From the NCBI RefSeq assembly GCF_018860245.1, contig NZ_JAHKPD010000013.1:248001-312000 (forward strand): 64,000 nucleotides of DNA, written 5' to 3'. This document shows, in pieces, positions 27,666 through 36,641 of this stretch; the first letter of the stretch is position 1, and every line of letters starts with the position of its first letter. The position numbers and the translations under genes are program-made. This DNA is from Pseudotamlana agarivorans. Lineage in GTDB: Bacteria > Bacteroidota > Bacteroidia > Flavobacteriales > Flavobacteriaceae. The notes under the pieces were generated by a model that saw only the letters and a list, made by a program, of their open reading frames with translations, was not told the DNA's origin and searched no databases.

Positions 27666-28247
27666 AATAAAAAGTTTTATGTTAAGTATTAGTTTAATAT
27701 GTTGCTAATTTACAGTTGATTATCTTGATTGGGTTAATCGATTTTACCCCATACCTATCGTAGTTTATCTTGAGTAATTGTTTTACTGCTAATTTTGAAG
27801 TTTATAAAACTTAGAGCGTAATAAGGGTTTATTTATAATCAATTAGTATGCTAGTTGATTTTATTTCTACAATTAAGTTAAATAGCTAAACTCGGCATCT
27901 TAATTTATTTTGTAATGCCAATTATTGTTTTGTGAACTCTGAATTTCTTGAGAAACACGTGAAAAGTAGTAAAAGTTATACAGAGAAGATATATTAATGT
28001 TAATGTCGTTGATATAATGTTATGAAATCATTAATTTCGTAGGTAATACGTCTTAAATAACCTTATTCGCTGGTTTTTTCGGTTAAGTGAGTTTGTAAAA
28101 ACACATCGATGTTACATTTAGGATGTAAGTTTTGTAATTATGAATCGTCCATTTCTATGATGCTATTTTTAAGTGAATTATTCTCTAAAGAGTAACATGC
28201 TAGGAGTAGAGTACTTACACTGTGTCTCAGTATAGACTCTTTTAGAG
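27666..28247. promoter_or_regulatory. Divergent region between T9SS gene and AraC gene
   Basis: This 582-bp non-coding stretch holds the promoter site of the minus-strand gene (27705-27769). The half towards the AraC gene has no recognisable copy of the 21-bp direct repeat, so autoregulation is not evident. Confidence 0.5.
27705..27769 (-). promoter_or_regulatory. Direct-repeat operator and -7 element of the T9SS gene
   Basis: On the minus strand GATAA (27769-27765) and GGTAA (27748-27744) are 21 bp apart. The -7-like TAAATTAG begins 36 bp after the start of the second repeat (27712-27705). The first half-site deviates by one base from the other five sites. Confidence 0.5.
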
Positions 28248-29135
28248 ATGAACAAAAAAATAGTTAGCCCCATGAAATTAGTTTTAAAAAACCTAGAAGG
28301 CTTTACAAGCCAAAGAATAAATATTATTAAAAAGGAGATGCCTTGTTTGGATACGGCATGGCATTACCACTCTGAATATGAGCTCTTGTATATTTCAAAA
28401 AGTACAGGCATTCGTTTTGTGGGTGATGATGTGTCTCCATTTTCACCAGGCGATTTAGTTTTAGTAGGTTCTTATTTACCACATTTATGGCGTAATGACG
28501 AAGTGTATTATGAAATGAAAGAGGATTTAATGGTGAAAACCATTGTAATGAAGTTTACAAAAAACTTTATGGGAGAAGGCACATTTGATGTTCCAGAATT
28601 TGCATCTATTAAAAATTTATTGGAGCAATCTAATTTTGGTGTTAGTTTTAATAATGCTATAGGTAAAGCGCTGCATGATGATATCATGGAATTAAGCAAC
28701 CTTTCTAAAGGCGAGCAGTCTATAAAATTAATGGATATTTTGTATAAATTATCACAATATGAAGATGATCAAAAGACCATATTATCTTCAACTGATATGC
28801 GTCAATTTACGAAAGATAGACCAGATCGTTTGGATAGTGTTATTCGATATATTTCAGATAATTATAAAACAGAAATATCTCTTAGTGATGTCGCAGATGT
28901 GGCCTGTATGACAACCAATTCGTTTTGTAGGTTTTTCAAAAAAATGACAAACAAATCATTTACTGAATTCTTGAATGAAGTGCGTATACGAAACGCTTCT
29001 AGAATGCTTATCCAGGAAGACATACCTATTTCCGAAATTTGCTTTAGCGTGGGCTATAAATCGATTCCAAATTTCAATAAGCAATTTAAAAATATTATGG
29101 GCGATACCCCTAAAGCCTATAGATACAAGCTGTAA
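28248..29135 (+). CDS. AraC-family transcriptional regulator
   Basis: This 295-residue cytoplasmic regulator has an N-terminal cupin sensor domain (about 25-110, with W-H-Y-H-S-E-Y-E-L and F-S-P-G-D-L-V-L-V-G) and a C-terminal double HTH (about 195-295, with I-S-L-S-D-V-A-D-V-A-C-M-T and I-S-E-I-C-F-S-V-G-Y-K-S). An alternative start is the ATG at 28272. It lies inside the galactan locus among promoters that carry 21-bp-spaced direct repeats, the classic spacing for AraC-type activators. It is therefore the best candidate activator of those promoters, by inference. The inducer may be anhydrogalactose or an oligosaccharide. Confidence 0.9.
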   Translation: MNKKIVSPMKLVLKNLEGFTSQRINIIKKEMPCLDTAWHYHSEYELLYISKSTGIRFVGDDVSPFSPGDLVLVGSYLPHLWRNDEVYYEMKEDLMVKTIVMKFTKNFMGEGTFDVPEFASIKNLLEQSNFGVSFNNAIGKALHDDIMELSNLSKGEQSIKLMDILYKLSQYEDDQKTILSSTDMRQFTKDRPDRLDSVIRYISDNYKTEISLSDVADVACMTTNSFCRFFKKMTNKSFTEFLNEVRIRNASRMLIQEDIPISEICFSVGYKSIPNFNKQFKNIMGDTPKAYRYKL

Positions 29136-29283
29136 AGTTAAATCTGGTTGTTTTGATGTTTATCATTTGGATAATCCAGTAGAATTATTGGGTAAGATGT
29201 GGTGCGGAAATCGTTTTCTTCTCGTGTTATTTTGTGTGCTCAGTTAATAATAATTTTAACTGGATGTAAAAAAAATACGGATT

Positions 29284-30678
29284 ATGGGTAGATTTAAATA
29301 TGTTATTTTGATTTTTTTGGTCATGCAATTAAGTGTTAGTGCTCAAGAACGGCCAAACATTATTTTGTTATTTGCAGATGATGCTGGATATGCAGATTTT
29401 GGATTCCAAGGAAGCAAAGATTTAAAAACCCCCAATCTTGATAATCTTGCAAAAGATGGCGTCATTTTTCAACAGGGCTATGTTACAGATGCTGTTTGTG
29501 GCCCTTCGCGAGCCGGTCTTTTAACAGGTAAATATCAACAACGTTTTGGGTATGAGGAAATTAATGTGGTAGGTTTTATGAGTGAAAACTCTGGTCTTAA
29601 AGGAGAAGATATGGGCTTACCCTTAGATCAATTGACCATGGCAGATTATTTAAAAAAGCAAGGTTATAAAACCGCTTTATATGGCAAATGGCACCAGGGC
29701 GATGCAGACCGTTTTCATCCCATGAAAAGAGGTTTTGATGCGTTTTATGGATTTAGGGGCGGTGACCGTAGTTATTGGGCTTATAAGGATGTGTTGGCCG
29801 AGAATCATAAGGATAAAATGATGGAAAGTGGATTTGGTGATTTTCAGGAACCAAATGGATATGCAACCGATATTTTTGCTGATAAAGCCATTGATTTTAT
29901 ACAAAATAACCAAGACAACCCTTTCTTTGTGATGCTTTCGTTTAATGCGGTACACACACCTTTAGAATCAAAACCAGAAGACTTAGCTAAATTCCCTAAT
30001 TTAAATGGGAAGCGAAAAGAACTTGCCGCCATGACTTTAGCCTTGGATAGAGCTTGTGGTAATATCATTAAAAAATTAAAAGACTTAGGGTTATATGATA
30101 ATACTATTATTGTTTTTACAAACGATAATGGAGGGCCGTCAGATAAAAATGCTTCTATCAACTTGCCCTTGAGTGGTACGAAATCAAATTTCTTAGAAGG
30201 AGGTATTCGTGTGCCTTTTACAATGAGTTGGCCAAAGCAATTAAAGAAAAATTCAACCTACAACTATCCAATCAGTACTTTTGATTTGTTACCAACTTTT
30301 TATGCCGCTGCAGGTGGAGATGTAAGCGAATTAAAAGATATTGATGGAGTTAATATATTACCTTTTATAAAAGGAGAAAAAAAGAACAGACCCCATCAAA
30401 AACTTTTTTGGAAAAAGGAAAATCGCGCAGCCTATAGGGATGGCGATTGGAAGTTGATTCGTTTTCCAGACAGGCCAGCTATGCTTTTTGATATTTCTAA
30501 AGATACAGCTGAATTACATAATCTTGCCAATGAATACCCAGAGCGCTTAAAAGCTATGTACAAAGAGCTTTTTGAGTGGGAACTCACTTTAGAAAGACCA
30601 CTATGGTTATTAAAAAGAGAGTATGAAAAGTACGACATTGATAGGATGGACAAATACTGGAACCTTAAAAATAATTGA
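29284..30678 (+). CDS. S1-family sulfatase, exported
   Basis: This 464-residue sulfatase has a signal peptide ending S-V-S-A-Q (about residue 21). The metal site F-A-D-D-A lies at about 30-34, and the formylglycine motif is C-G-P-S-R with Cys72. G-K-W-H follows near 136, and F-T-N-D-N-G-G near 279 supplies further metal/active-site residues. It lies 148 bp after the AraC gene. No GGTAA pair is found directly upstream, so its expression control is unclear. It probably removes a galactose or anhydrogalactose sulfate from carrageenan oligosaccharides; the exact S1 subfamily is not assigned. Confidence 0.92.
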   Translation: MGRFKYVILIFLVMQLSVSAQERPNIILLFADDAGYADFGFQGSKDLKTPNLDNLAKDGVIFQQGYVTDAVCGPSRAGLLTGKYQQRFGYEEINVVGFMSENSGLKGEDMGLPLDQLTMADYLKKQGYKTALYGKWHQGDADRFHPMKRGFDAFYGFRGGDRSYWAYKDVLAENHKDKMMESGFGDFQEPNGYATDIFADKAIDFIQNNQDNPFFVMLSFNAVHTPLESKPEDLAKFPNLNGKRKELAAMTLALDRACGNIIKKLKDLGLYDNTIIVFTNDNGGPSDKNASINLPLSGTKSNFLEGGIRVPFTMSWPKQLKKNSTYNYPISTFDLLPTFYAAAGGDVSELKDIDGVNILPFIKGEKKNRPHQKLFWKKENRAAYRDGDWKLIRFPDRPAMLFDISKDTAELHNLANEYPERLKAMYKELFEWELTLERPLWLLKREYEKYDIDRMDKYWNLKNN

Positions 30679-30891
30679 TAGCACTGTACACTCAAAATCA
30701 GTCACTCAAAATATATCTTCTTTTTTTAAATTGTTTTAAGCTAACCCAATGTGCATTTGGGTTATAGTGAGCGTGTATTTGATAGCTTCAGTTTTTTTTG
30801 AGAAGCCAAACTAAATATAATATAGAGAACTCATTTCAGTGCTAAAAGCCATTCTATTTGACCTTGTGTTTAGTAATGCGCAATGTGTTAA
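30679..30891. other. Gap after sulfatase with weak hairpin
   Basis: The inverted repeat TAACCCAA/TTTGGGTTA at about 30742-30764 lacks a downstream T tract, so it is only a weak terminator candidate. No gene is seen. Confidence 0.4.
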
Positions 30892-30956
30892 GGTAAAATA
30901 ATTTATATACAGGGTAAGTTCTATCTATTCTTCATCAAGTATTTGAACTTCCTTTG
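30892..30956 (+). promoter_or_regulatory. GGTAA direct-repeat operator and -7 element of the aldolase operon
   Basis: GGTAA begins at 30892 and 30913, 21 bp apart. TTCCTTTG (compare TAnnTTTG) begins at 30949, exactly 36 bp after the second repeat. It lies 83 bp upstream of the aldolase start. Confidence 0.65.
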
Positions 30957-31038
30957 TATAATTGAAAATGTTTGCCATAAAAAGAGGTGATTCATTTTTT
31001 TAAGAAAAATTCAAAAAAATAATATAAAAATATAGGAC

Positions 31039-31713
31039 ATGCAACCAATTGCACAACAGGCCATGCCTGTAGAGATGATTAAAAAAATTGACGATTCAGG
31101 CGTAATTGCTGTATTAGTAATAGATGAACTTAAGCATGCCGTTCCGTTAGCAAATGCTTTGCTTAAAGGAGGGGTTGACTCTATTGAATTAACACTTAGA
31201 ACTCCTGTAGCTATTGATGCTGCTAAAGCGATAAAAAAGCAAGTACCTGAAATAACGTTAGGCTTTGGAACCGTGCTCACCACGGATCAGGTGAAGGCTG
31301 TTGTAGATTTGGGTGCAGACTTTGCCGTAGCGCCAGGGTGCAATCCAAAAGTAATTGCTGAAGCGAGAAAACAAGGCTTGCCTTTCGCGCCAGGAATCAT
31401 GACACCTACAGATATTGAAATGGCATTAGAAGAAGGATGCCGTATATTAAAATATTTCCCTGCCGAAACTTCTGGTGGTATGGAAAATCTAAAAAGTATG
31501 GTAGCACCTTATCAGTATTTAGGGCTCAAGTTTATTCCGTTAGGCGGATTAAATATAAATAATGCAAGTACCTATTTAGAGTCATCATTAATAACAGCAA
31601 TAGGTGGTTCATGGATTGCAAAAAGTGATCTTATTCATGCTGAAAATTGGGATGAAATAACTAAGAACGCTCAAGAAATAAGAGATTTAATAACAAGTAT
31701 ACGATCTAAATAA
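31039..31713 (+). CDS. 2-keto-3-deoxy-6-phospho-gluconate/galactonate aldolase
   Basis: This 224-residue class I aldolase cleaves KDPG or KDPGal to pyruvate and glyceraldehyde-3-phosphate. Glu50 (S-I-E-L-T-L-R) and the Schiff-base Lys138 (I-L-K-Y-F-P-A-E) fit the KDPG aldolase family. M-P-V-E at 31063 is a possible shorter start. It heads an operon with a PfkB kinase and two GH16 galactanases under the regulon promoter, so the likely substrate is the KDPGal made from 3,6-anhydro-D-galactose, as in the D-anhydrogalactose pathway described in Zobellia. It might also serve the uronate operon, which lacks its own aldolase. Confidence 0.9.
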   Translation: MQPIAQQAMPVEMIKKIDDSGVIAVLVIDELKHAVPLANALLKGGVDSIELTLRTPVAIDAAKAIKKQVPEITLGFGTVLTTDQVKAVVDLGADFAVAPGCNPKVIAEARKQGLPFAPGIMTPTDIEMALEEGCRILKYFPAETSGGMENLKSMVAPYQYLGLKFIPLGGLNINNASTYLESSLITAIGGSWIAKSDLIHAENWDEITKNAQEIRDLITSIRSK

Positions 31714-31720
31714 TATAAAA

Positions 31721-32809
31721 ATGAATATAGTAGTAACCTTTGGAGAAATAATGGCAAGAATTGCAGCTCCAGACAATTTAAGATTAAGACAAACCCGTCA
31801 ATTTGATGTTACTTATGCAGGAGCTGAAGGGAGTGTGGCCGCTTCAATTTGTAATTTTGGAGGTACGGCTCGTTATGTTACAGCGTTACCAAAGCACGCT
31901 TTGGCAGAAGCTACTATGGATGCAGTTAGAGCAGTTGGTGTAGATACCCAATATGTTTTACGTACAGATAAGGGGCGTTTAGGACTCTATTTTTTAGAAA
32001 CTGGTGCTAATCAAAGGCCAAGTAATGTCATATATGATCGCGCTGATTCCGCGATAGCTATTACACCAGCTGAGTCTTATAACTGGGACGCTATTTTTAA
32101 AGGCGCTAGCTGGTTACACTTGAGTGGTATTACCCCAGCACTTTCTAAAAATGCTGCAAACGCTACATTGGTTGCTGCCCAAAATGCAAAAAAAGCAGGC
32201 GCTTCTGTTTCCATTGACTTAAATTTTAGAGGAAAACTTTGGGATTGGGATGACTCAAAATCGGCTCGTGAATTGGCACAAGAAACCATGCGCAAAATTT
32301 TACCTTTCGTTGATGTGGTTATTGGAAATGAAGAAGATTGTCATGATGTTTTGGGTATCAAAGCTGGAGACACTGATGTGCATGCAGGAAAACTAGATAC
32401 GTCGCGTTACCCAGATGTCGCACGTCAGGTTGTTAAACAATTTCCTAATGTGAGCAAGGTAGCCATAACATTACGTGAAAGCTATTCAGCATCTCATAAT
32501 AATTGGGGAGCAATGCTTTATGATGCTAAATCGGATAAGCCGTTCTTTGCACCCTTAGATGCTCAGGGTAATTATGAATCTTATAAAATTAGAAATATTG
32601 TTGATAGAGTGGGTGGCGGCGATTCGTTTGCTGGAGGTTTAATATTTGCTTTAACTACTTCTGAATTATCTGAACCTCAAACAGCTGTTAAGTATGCTGT
32701 AGCAGCATCATGTTTAAAACATTCTATTAAAGGTGATTTTAACTTTTCTACACGTACTGAGGTTGAAGCGCTTATGGGTGGTTCTGGTTCTGGACGCGTA
32801 ATACGATAG
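31721..32809 (+). CDS. PfkB-family 2-keto-3-deoxy sugar-acid kinase
   Basis: This 362-residue ribokinase-fold kinase would phosphorylate 2-keto-3-deoxy-gluconate or -galactonate. Features are the N-terminal G-A-E-G-S-V-A sugar-binding segment (34-40), D-L-N-F-R near 166-170, and the C-terminal V-G-G-G-D-S-F-A-G-G motif with catalytic Asp301. It starts 7 bases after the aldolase gene stop and forms the kinase-aldolase pair expected for both the uronate and anhydrogalactose pathways. The choice between KDG and KDGal cannot be made from sequence alone; the neighbouring GH16 genes favour KDGal. Confidence 0.88.
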   Translation: MNIVVTFGEIMARIAAPDNLRLRQTRQFDVTYAGAEGSVAASICNFGGTARYVTALPKHALAEATMDAVRAVGVDTQYVLRTDKGRLGLYFLETGANQRPSNVIYDRADSAIAITPAESYNWDAIFKGASWLHLSGITPALSKNAANATLVAAQNAKKAGASVSIDLNFRGKLWDWDDSKSARELAQETMRKILPFVDVVIGNEEDCHDVLGIKAGDTDVHAGKLDTSRYPDVARQVVKQFPNVSKVAITLRESYSASHNNWGAMLYDAKSDKPFFAPLDAQGNYESYKIRNIVDRVGGGDSFAGGLIFALTTSELSEPQTAVKYAVAASCLKHSIKGDFNFSTRTEVEALMGGSGSGRVIR

Positions 32810-32812
32810 AAA

Positions 32813-33793
32813 ATGATAGATATAAAATTAAATTACAAGTGGATTTACATTAGTACAGCCGTTTTTTTTATGGCATTTACAGGTTGCTCTAGCAGTGATT
32901 CTGATGAGCTTGAAATACAGGATGATGTTGAGGTAAAGGATGAAGTTGAAGTTGAGGAGGAAACAACACCTCCAGATAATACTCCAGACGATAGTTACCC
33001 ATTGTCTGACCAATCAAATTCAGGAAATTGGATTTTGAATATTGAAGTTAGTGATGAGTTTCAAGCGGATTCTTTAGATGAAGAAAAATGGCTTATTCAA
33101 GGTAGAGATGGCGTCTATCAATCTAATTTTGTAGGGCGTCCACCATCTCAATTTTCAACCGAAAATGTGCGTTTGGAAGACGGTAAATTGAAAATTCAAA
33201 CCAGATGGGAGCCTGATTACAATTTTAATCCAAAAGAGCACCCAAATACTGGTGAAGCTTTTGAAAATATTACAACGGCAGCAGTTATTACGAAGAAGTT
33301 ATTTCAGTATGGTTATATGGAAATAAAATGTAAATCGGCTAAAGCACAGGTTACTAGCTCTTTTTGGACTACAGGTAATAAATCTGAACTAGATATGTTT
33401 GAAATGTTTGGAGGACACAAAACAAGTGGCTCTTGGAGAAAGCGATTGAAATTTAATATGATAAGTTGGGATCCTGATAATTACTATTATTTACCCGATG
33501 GAAATGGGCCCGCCTATTCGGATAATATTCAAGTTGATCATAATACGGCAGACGATTTTCATGTGTATGGCTTTGAATGGACTTCTGAATATATTAAAAT
33601 TTATGTAGACGGAGAACTGCACTCAGACGGCACAATTTTAAAATCAACATTAGGTGAAGAAAAATGGGTTACAGATGTACCATATAGAATATGGTTTGAT
33701 TCTGAAACATTTCCTTGGTTGGGCATTCCTGAAGAAGCTGATTTGCCTGTTGATTATGAAATTGAGTATATAAGAGTTTGGCAAAAAAGCTAA
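32813..33793 (+). CDS. GH16 glycoside hydrolase, lipoprotein (red-algal galactanase)
   Basis: This 326-residue enzyme is lipid-anchored (Cys25) and has an acidic, threonine/proline-rich linker to about residue 65. The GH16 jellyroll carries the catalytic E-L-D-M-F-E motif (Glu192 nucleophile, Asp194, Glu197 acid/base). The N-terminal half has G-R-P-P-S-Q-F and R-W-E-P-D, a signature I associate with the porphyranase/furcellaranase branch of GH16 rather than laminarinases. It starts three bases after the kinase gene. Expected action: endo-hydrolysis of beta-1,4 linkages in carrageenan- or furcellaran-type galactan at the cell surface. Exact subfamily is uncertain. Confidence 0.88.
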   Translation: MIDIKLNYKWIYISTAVFFMAFTGCSSSDSDELEIQDDVEVKDEVEVEEETTPPDNTPDDSYPLSDQSNSGNWILNIEVSDEFQADSLDEEKWLIQGRDGVYQSNFVGRPPSQFSTENVRLEDGKLKIQTRWEPDYNFNPKEHPNTGEAFENITTAAVITKKLFQYGYMEIKCKSAKAQVTSSFWTTGNKSELDMFEMFGGHKTSGSWRKRLKFNMISWDPDNYYYLPDGNGPAYSDNIQVDHNTADDFHVYGFEWTSEYIKIYVDGELHSDGTILKSTLGEEKWVTDVPYRIWFDSETFPWLGIPEEADLPVDYEIEYIRVWQKS

Positions 33794-33801
33794 AACATTA
33801 A

Positions 33802-34845
33802 ATGAATAAATTTATAAGCATGGCTTTAATAAAGAAAACAACAATTTTATTGACACTGTTTTTTGTTTTTGGACTATATTTTAACTGCAAAAGTAAAGAT
33901 GTATCTAAATCAAAGAATAACGAAATTCATTCTGTCCTTCCTTTTTCCGATCCTTCTAACGCCGGAAATTGGAAACTTAATACGGAAGTAAGTGATGAAT
34001 TTGATGCGGCTACGATTGACGAAAATAAATGGTACATAGTTGGTAAGTTTGAAAATGGAGCACCGTTTTATAAGCATCCAGATAAACCAAATAAAAAGGT
34101 TTGGACGGGTCGTGCGCCATCGCAGTTTTCTGGTCGTAATTACAGATTAGAGCAAGGTAAATTGATTCTTGAGACACGATGGGAACCTGATTTTCCTTTT
34201 ATAAAAGAGGTTAGAAAACCTGTGTTTGGAGAAGCTTTGCCTTATGAAAATATTACCACAGCATGCTTTATTGGTCGTAAGGAATTCAAATACGGTTATA
34301 TTGAAATTAAAAGTAAAGCTGCAGACGCCCCTGTTTCTAGTGCCTTTTGGGCCATGGGAGACATGCTAGAATTTGATTTTTTTGAATTATATGGCGGTAC
34401 GATAAACCCAAACAAAAAACATTTAGACAGTCAGTTATGGTGGTCAACAAGAGATTGGAACAAACCCGTAAATGGAAAGCCTACGTATACTGAACGAAAA
34501 GATGTTGGATTTAGAGTGGCAGACGATTTTCATATTTGGGGTATTGAATGGGACGAAAAAGGTGTGAAATATTTTATTGATGGTAAACTGTTTTCGCAAG
34601 TTTCTAATGATGAAGTAACCGCTTGGGCCAAAGAAAACAGAAAAAAAGTGTCTTTGCCGGATGATTATAATGGTTATGTGGCTACCAAACCCATAAGTCT
34701 TTGGTTGGATCAAGAAACTTTTCCTTGGAACGATATCCCAAAAACAAAAGCTGAACTGGAAGCTAATAGTCCAGTTGGGCAAAAGGAAGATGGAGTTGTA
34801 GATTTTGAAATCGAGTATGTAAGAGTTTGGCAAAAAGTCAAATAA
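33802..34845 (+). CDS. GH16 glycoside hydrolase, lipoprotein (paralogue)
   Basis: This 347-residue lipoprotein (Cys29; a start at 33820 is also possible) has the GH16 catalytic motif E-F-D-F-F-E (Glu190, Asp192, Glu195). It shares G-R-A-P-S-Q-F and R-W-E-P-D with the preceding gene and with the GH16 at 51767, so the three are diverged paralogues. Compared with its neighbour it has insertions near 85-100 and in the region after the catalytic motif, which could reshape the binding cleft for differently sulfated substrates. It lies 8 bases downstream in the same operon. Confidence 0.88.
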   Translation: MNKFISMALIKKTTILLTLFFVFGLYFNCKSKDVSKSKNNEIHSVLPFSDPSNAGNWKLNTEVSDEFDAATIDENKWYIVGKFENGAPFYKHPDKPNKKVWTGRAPSQFSGRNYRLEQGKLILETRWEPDFPFIKEVRKPVFGEALPYENITTACFIGRKEFKYGYIEIKSKAADAPVSSAFWAMGDMLEFDFFELYGGTINPNKKHLDSQLWWSTRDWNKPVNGKPTYTERKDVGFRVADDFHIWGIEWDEKGVKYFIDGKLFSQVSNDEVTAWAKENRKKVSLPDDYNGYVATKPISLWLDQETFPWNDIPKTKAELEANSPVGQKEDGVVDFEIEYVRVWQKVK

Positions 34846-34898
34846 AAATGTGCTGATAAAAAAACGAAATATTTTATTAACATTAAAAATTTTAAATT

Positions 34899-35246
34899 AT
34901 GAAACGTGTTATTTTAGGAATTTTATTTTTACTTACCATAACTGTAACCTTCGGTCAGAGTAAATGGGACCAAAAAAAGATTGACTATTTTGTAGATGAA
35001 GCCGTGAAAGAATTCCATTTGGATAAGAAACAACAAAAAGAACTTCTTAAGGAACGCACAAATTATATTCTTGACTATAAAGAAGTGAGTAAAAAAGCGA
35101 AAGCAGGAGAAATCACAGGAGAAGAGAAAAAAACTCAACTTAATGAGTGCAACAATAATTTTGTTGAAACCTTAAAAACAATTTCAGGAGAGGATAACGT
35201 TCAACCATTTTTGTTACGAATGCGAGACGAACTGAAAAAGGTTTAG
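34899..35246 (+). CDS. Small secreted helical protein of unknown function
   Basis: This 115-residue protein has a signal peptide ending V-T-F-G-Q (about residue 20) and a charged, helix-rich mature part (K-K-Q-Q-K-E-L-L-K-E-R-T-N). The composition is similar to small periplasmic Spy/CpxP-like or DUF4168-type helical proteins, but no family is firmly recognised. It is the last gene of the aldolase/GH16 operon, 53 bases after the second GH16 gene and just before a strong terminator. A chaperone-like or accessory role is possible. Confidence 0.65.
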   Translation: MKRVILGILFLLTITVTFGQSKWDQKKIDYFVDEAVKEFHLDKKQQKELLKERTNYILDYKEVSKKAKAGEITGEEKKTQLNECNNNFVETLKTISGEDNVQPFLLRMRDELKKV

Positions 35247-35281
35247 TGTCAGAAAATTTTAATATCGTTTTTGGTATTAAA

Positions 35282-35323
35282 AAATAAATCGTCTAAAAAG
35301 TTAGGTTTTTAGACGATTTATTT
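35282..35323. terminator. Strong terminator of the aldolase/GH16 operon
   Basis: Perfect 18-base arms (35282-35299 and 35306-35323) enclose a 6-base loop, with A and T runs at the ends. Confidence 0.88.
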
Positions 35324-35346
35324 GTTTTTCTTATTTACGATAATAA

Positions 35347-35411
35347 GGTAATATTGGTTATTTTGTAGGTAAATAAAGAAGGCTTTAAGTACCGGTCAAG
35401 AGGTATCTTAG
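35347..35411 (+). promoter_or_regulatory. GGTAA direct-repeat operator and -7 element of the cycloisomerase-GH127 operon
   Basis: GGTAA begins at 35347 and 35368, 21 bp apart. TATCTTAG (compare TAnnTTTG) begins at 35404, 36 bp after the second repeat and 80 bp before the start codon. Confidence 0.65.
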
Positions 35412-35483
35412 ACGAGAAAATCAGGGTTCAATTATGTTATATAATTGGTGTCAATTTAAAAATCAAAAATTAAATCATATAAA

Positions 35484-36614
35484 ATGGTAATTGAGAAAAT
35501 AGAAACCTTTATACTTAAAGATAAACTATCAAAAAGCTTTTTCTTTTCCCAGTGGGAATATTCAGAACGTTGTATTTGTGTTGTTAAAGTGACAGCTTCA
35601 GATGGTACCTATGGCTGGGGAGAAGGGTATGGTCCTGCAACGGTTCTAGAAGCAGGAATTAAACTTTTAGCACCTTTTGTAATAGGCGAAAATGCCTTGC
35701 AAAATGAGGTGGTATGGAACAAAATGTATCGTAAAACATTAGATTTTGCTAGAAGAGGTATTTTGGTAGCTTCAATGAGTGCTATTGATATCGCTATTTG
35801 GGATTTAAAAGGAAAGATTTTAGGATTACCTGTTTCAACTTTATTGGGAGGTGCACACAGAAATAGGGTGCAACCTTATGCGACTGGTCTGTATTTTACA
35901 GATCATAGTAACCCTTCAAAAGATTTTGAGGAAGAAGCAAAATTATATATTTCTCAAGGGTTTAAAGCTATGAAAATGAAAGTTGGATTAGGGATTAAAG
36001 CTGATGTTGAGAATGTTGCTAAAATGCGAAATGTTATCGGTCCAGACATAAAATTAATGGTAGATTCTAATCATGCTTACACTTTAAGAGAAGCAACAGA
36101 ATTGGCTAGAAAAATAGAGCAATACGATATTGGTTGGTTTGAAGAACCATTATCTCCAGAGTTTTATGAGCAATATAGTGAGTTAAGGCAGAAAACCTCA
36201 ATTCCAATCTCTGGAGGAGAATGTGAATACTTAAGATTTGGGTTTCAACAATTGATTCAAAATAAATCGGTAGATATTATTCAACCAGATATTTGTGCGA
36301 GTGGTGGATTAACCGAGGCAAAGCGTATTTCTGCTATTGCCAGTGCTAATGGTGTAGATATTGTTCCACATACATGGGGGACCTCTATTGGTATTCATGT
36401 AGCCCTTCATTTCATATCAAATATAGAATCTGTTCCAGGGCGTATGTATCAACCAGACTTCTTAATGGAGTATGACCAAACAGAAAATGGTTTGAGAGAA
36501 AAACTTACCTTTCCTTCAATTGAAATGAAAGATGGTTTTATTGCGGTTCCAGACAGACCGGGTCTTGGAATTGATGTGAATGAGGATGTACTGAAAGAAT
36601 TCTCAGAAAAATAA
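35484..36614 (+). CDS. Enolase-superfamily (MR/MLE) enzyme, probable 3,6-anhydrogalactonate cycloisomerase
   Basis: This 376-residue cytoplasmic enzyme has the mandelate-racemase architecture: an N-terminal capping domain, then a barrel with K-M-K-V near 165-168 (catalytic Lys) and metal ligands in M-V-D-S-N (about 192-196), F-E-E-P-L and G-G-E-C-E. A catalytic His in H-T-W-G lies near 298. Its neighbour is an aldehyde dehydrogenase, and the locus contains a GH127 anhydrogalactosidase-like gene. The best inference is ring opening of 3,6-anhydro-D-galactonate to 2-keto-3-deoxygalactonate. A galactonate dehydratase is the main alternative. It heads a seven-gene operon. Confidence 0.8.
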   Translation: MVIEKIETFILKDKLSKSFFFSQWEYSERCICVVKVTASDGTYGWGEGYGPATVLEAGIKLLAPFVIGENALQNEVVWNKMYRKTLDFARRGILVASMSAIDIAIWDLKGKILGLPVSTLLGGAHRNRVQPYATGLYFTDHSNPSKDFEEEAKLYISQGFKAMKMKVGLGIKADVENVAKMRNVIGPDIKLMVDSNHAYTLREATELARKIEQYDIGWFEEPLSPEFYEQYSELRQKTSIPISGGECEYLRFGFQQLIQNKSVDIIQPDICASGGLTEAKRISAIASANGVDIVPHTWGTSIGIHVALHFISNIESVPGRMYQPDFLMEYDQTENGLREKLTFPSIEMKDGFIAVPDRPGLGIDVNEDVLKEFSEK

Positions 36615-36641
36615 TTAAAATTATTATTAAAAAATAAACGA

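Noticed and set aside
28035-28070. GGTAA upstream of the AraC gene as an autoregulatory site
   Set aside because: The position 21 bp downstream reads TTATT and there is no supporting -7 element at the fixed distance.
29190-29215. GGTAA upstream of the sulfatase at 29284
   Set aside because: No second GGTAA-like half-site occurs 21 bp away on either side, so it does not meet the regulon geometry.
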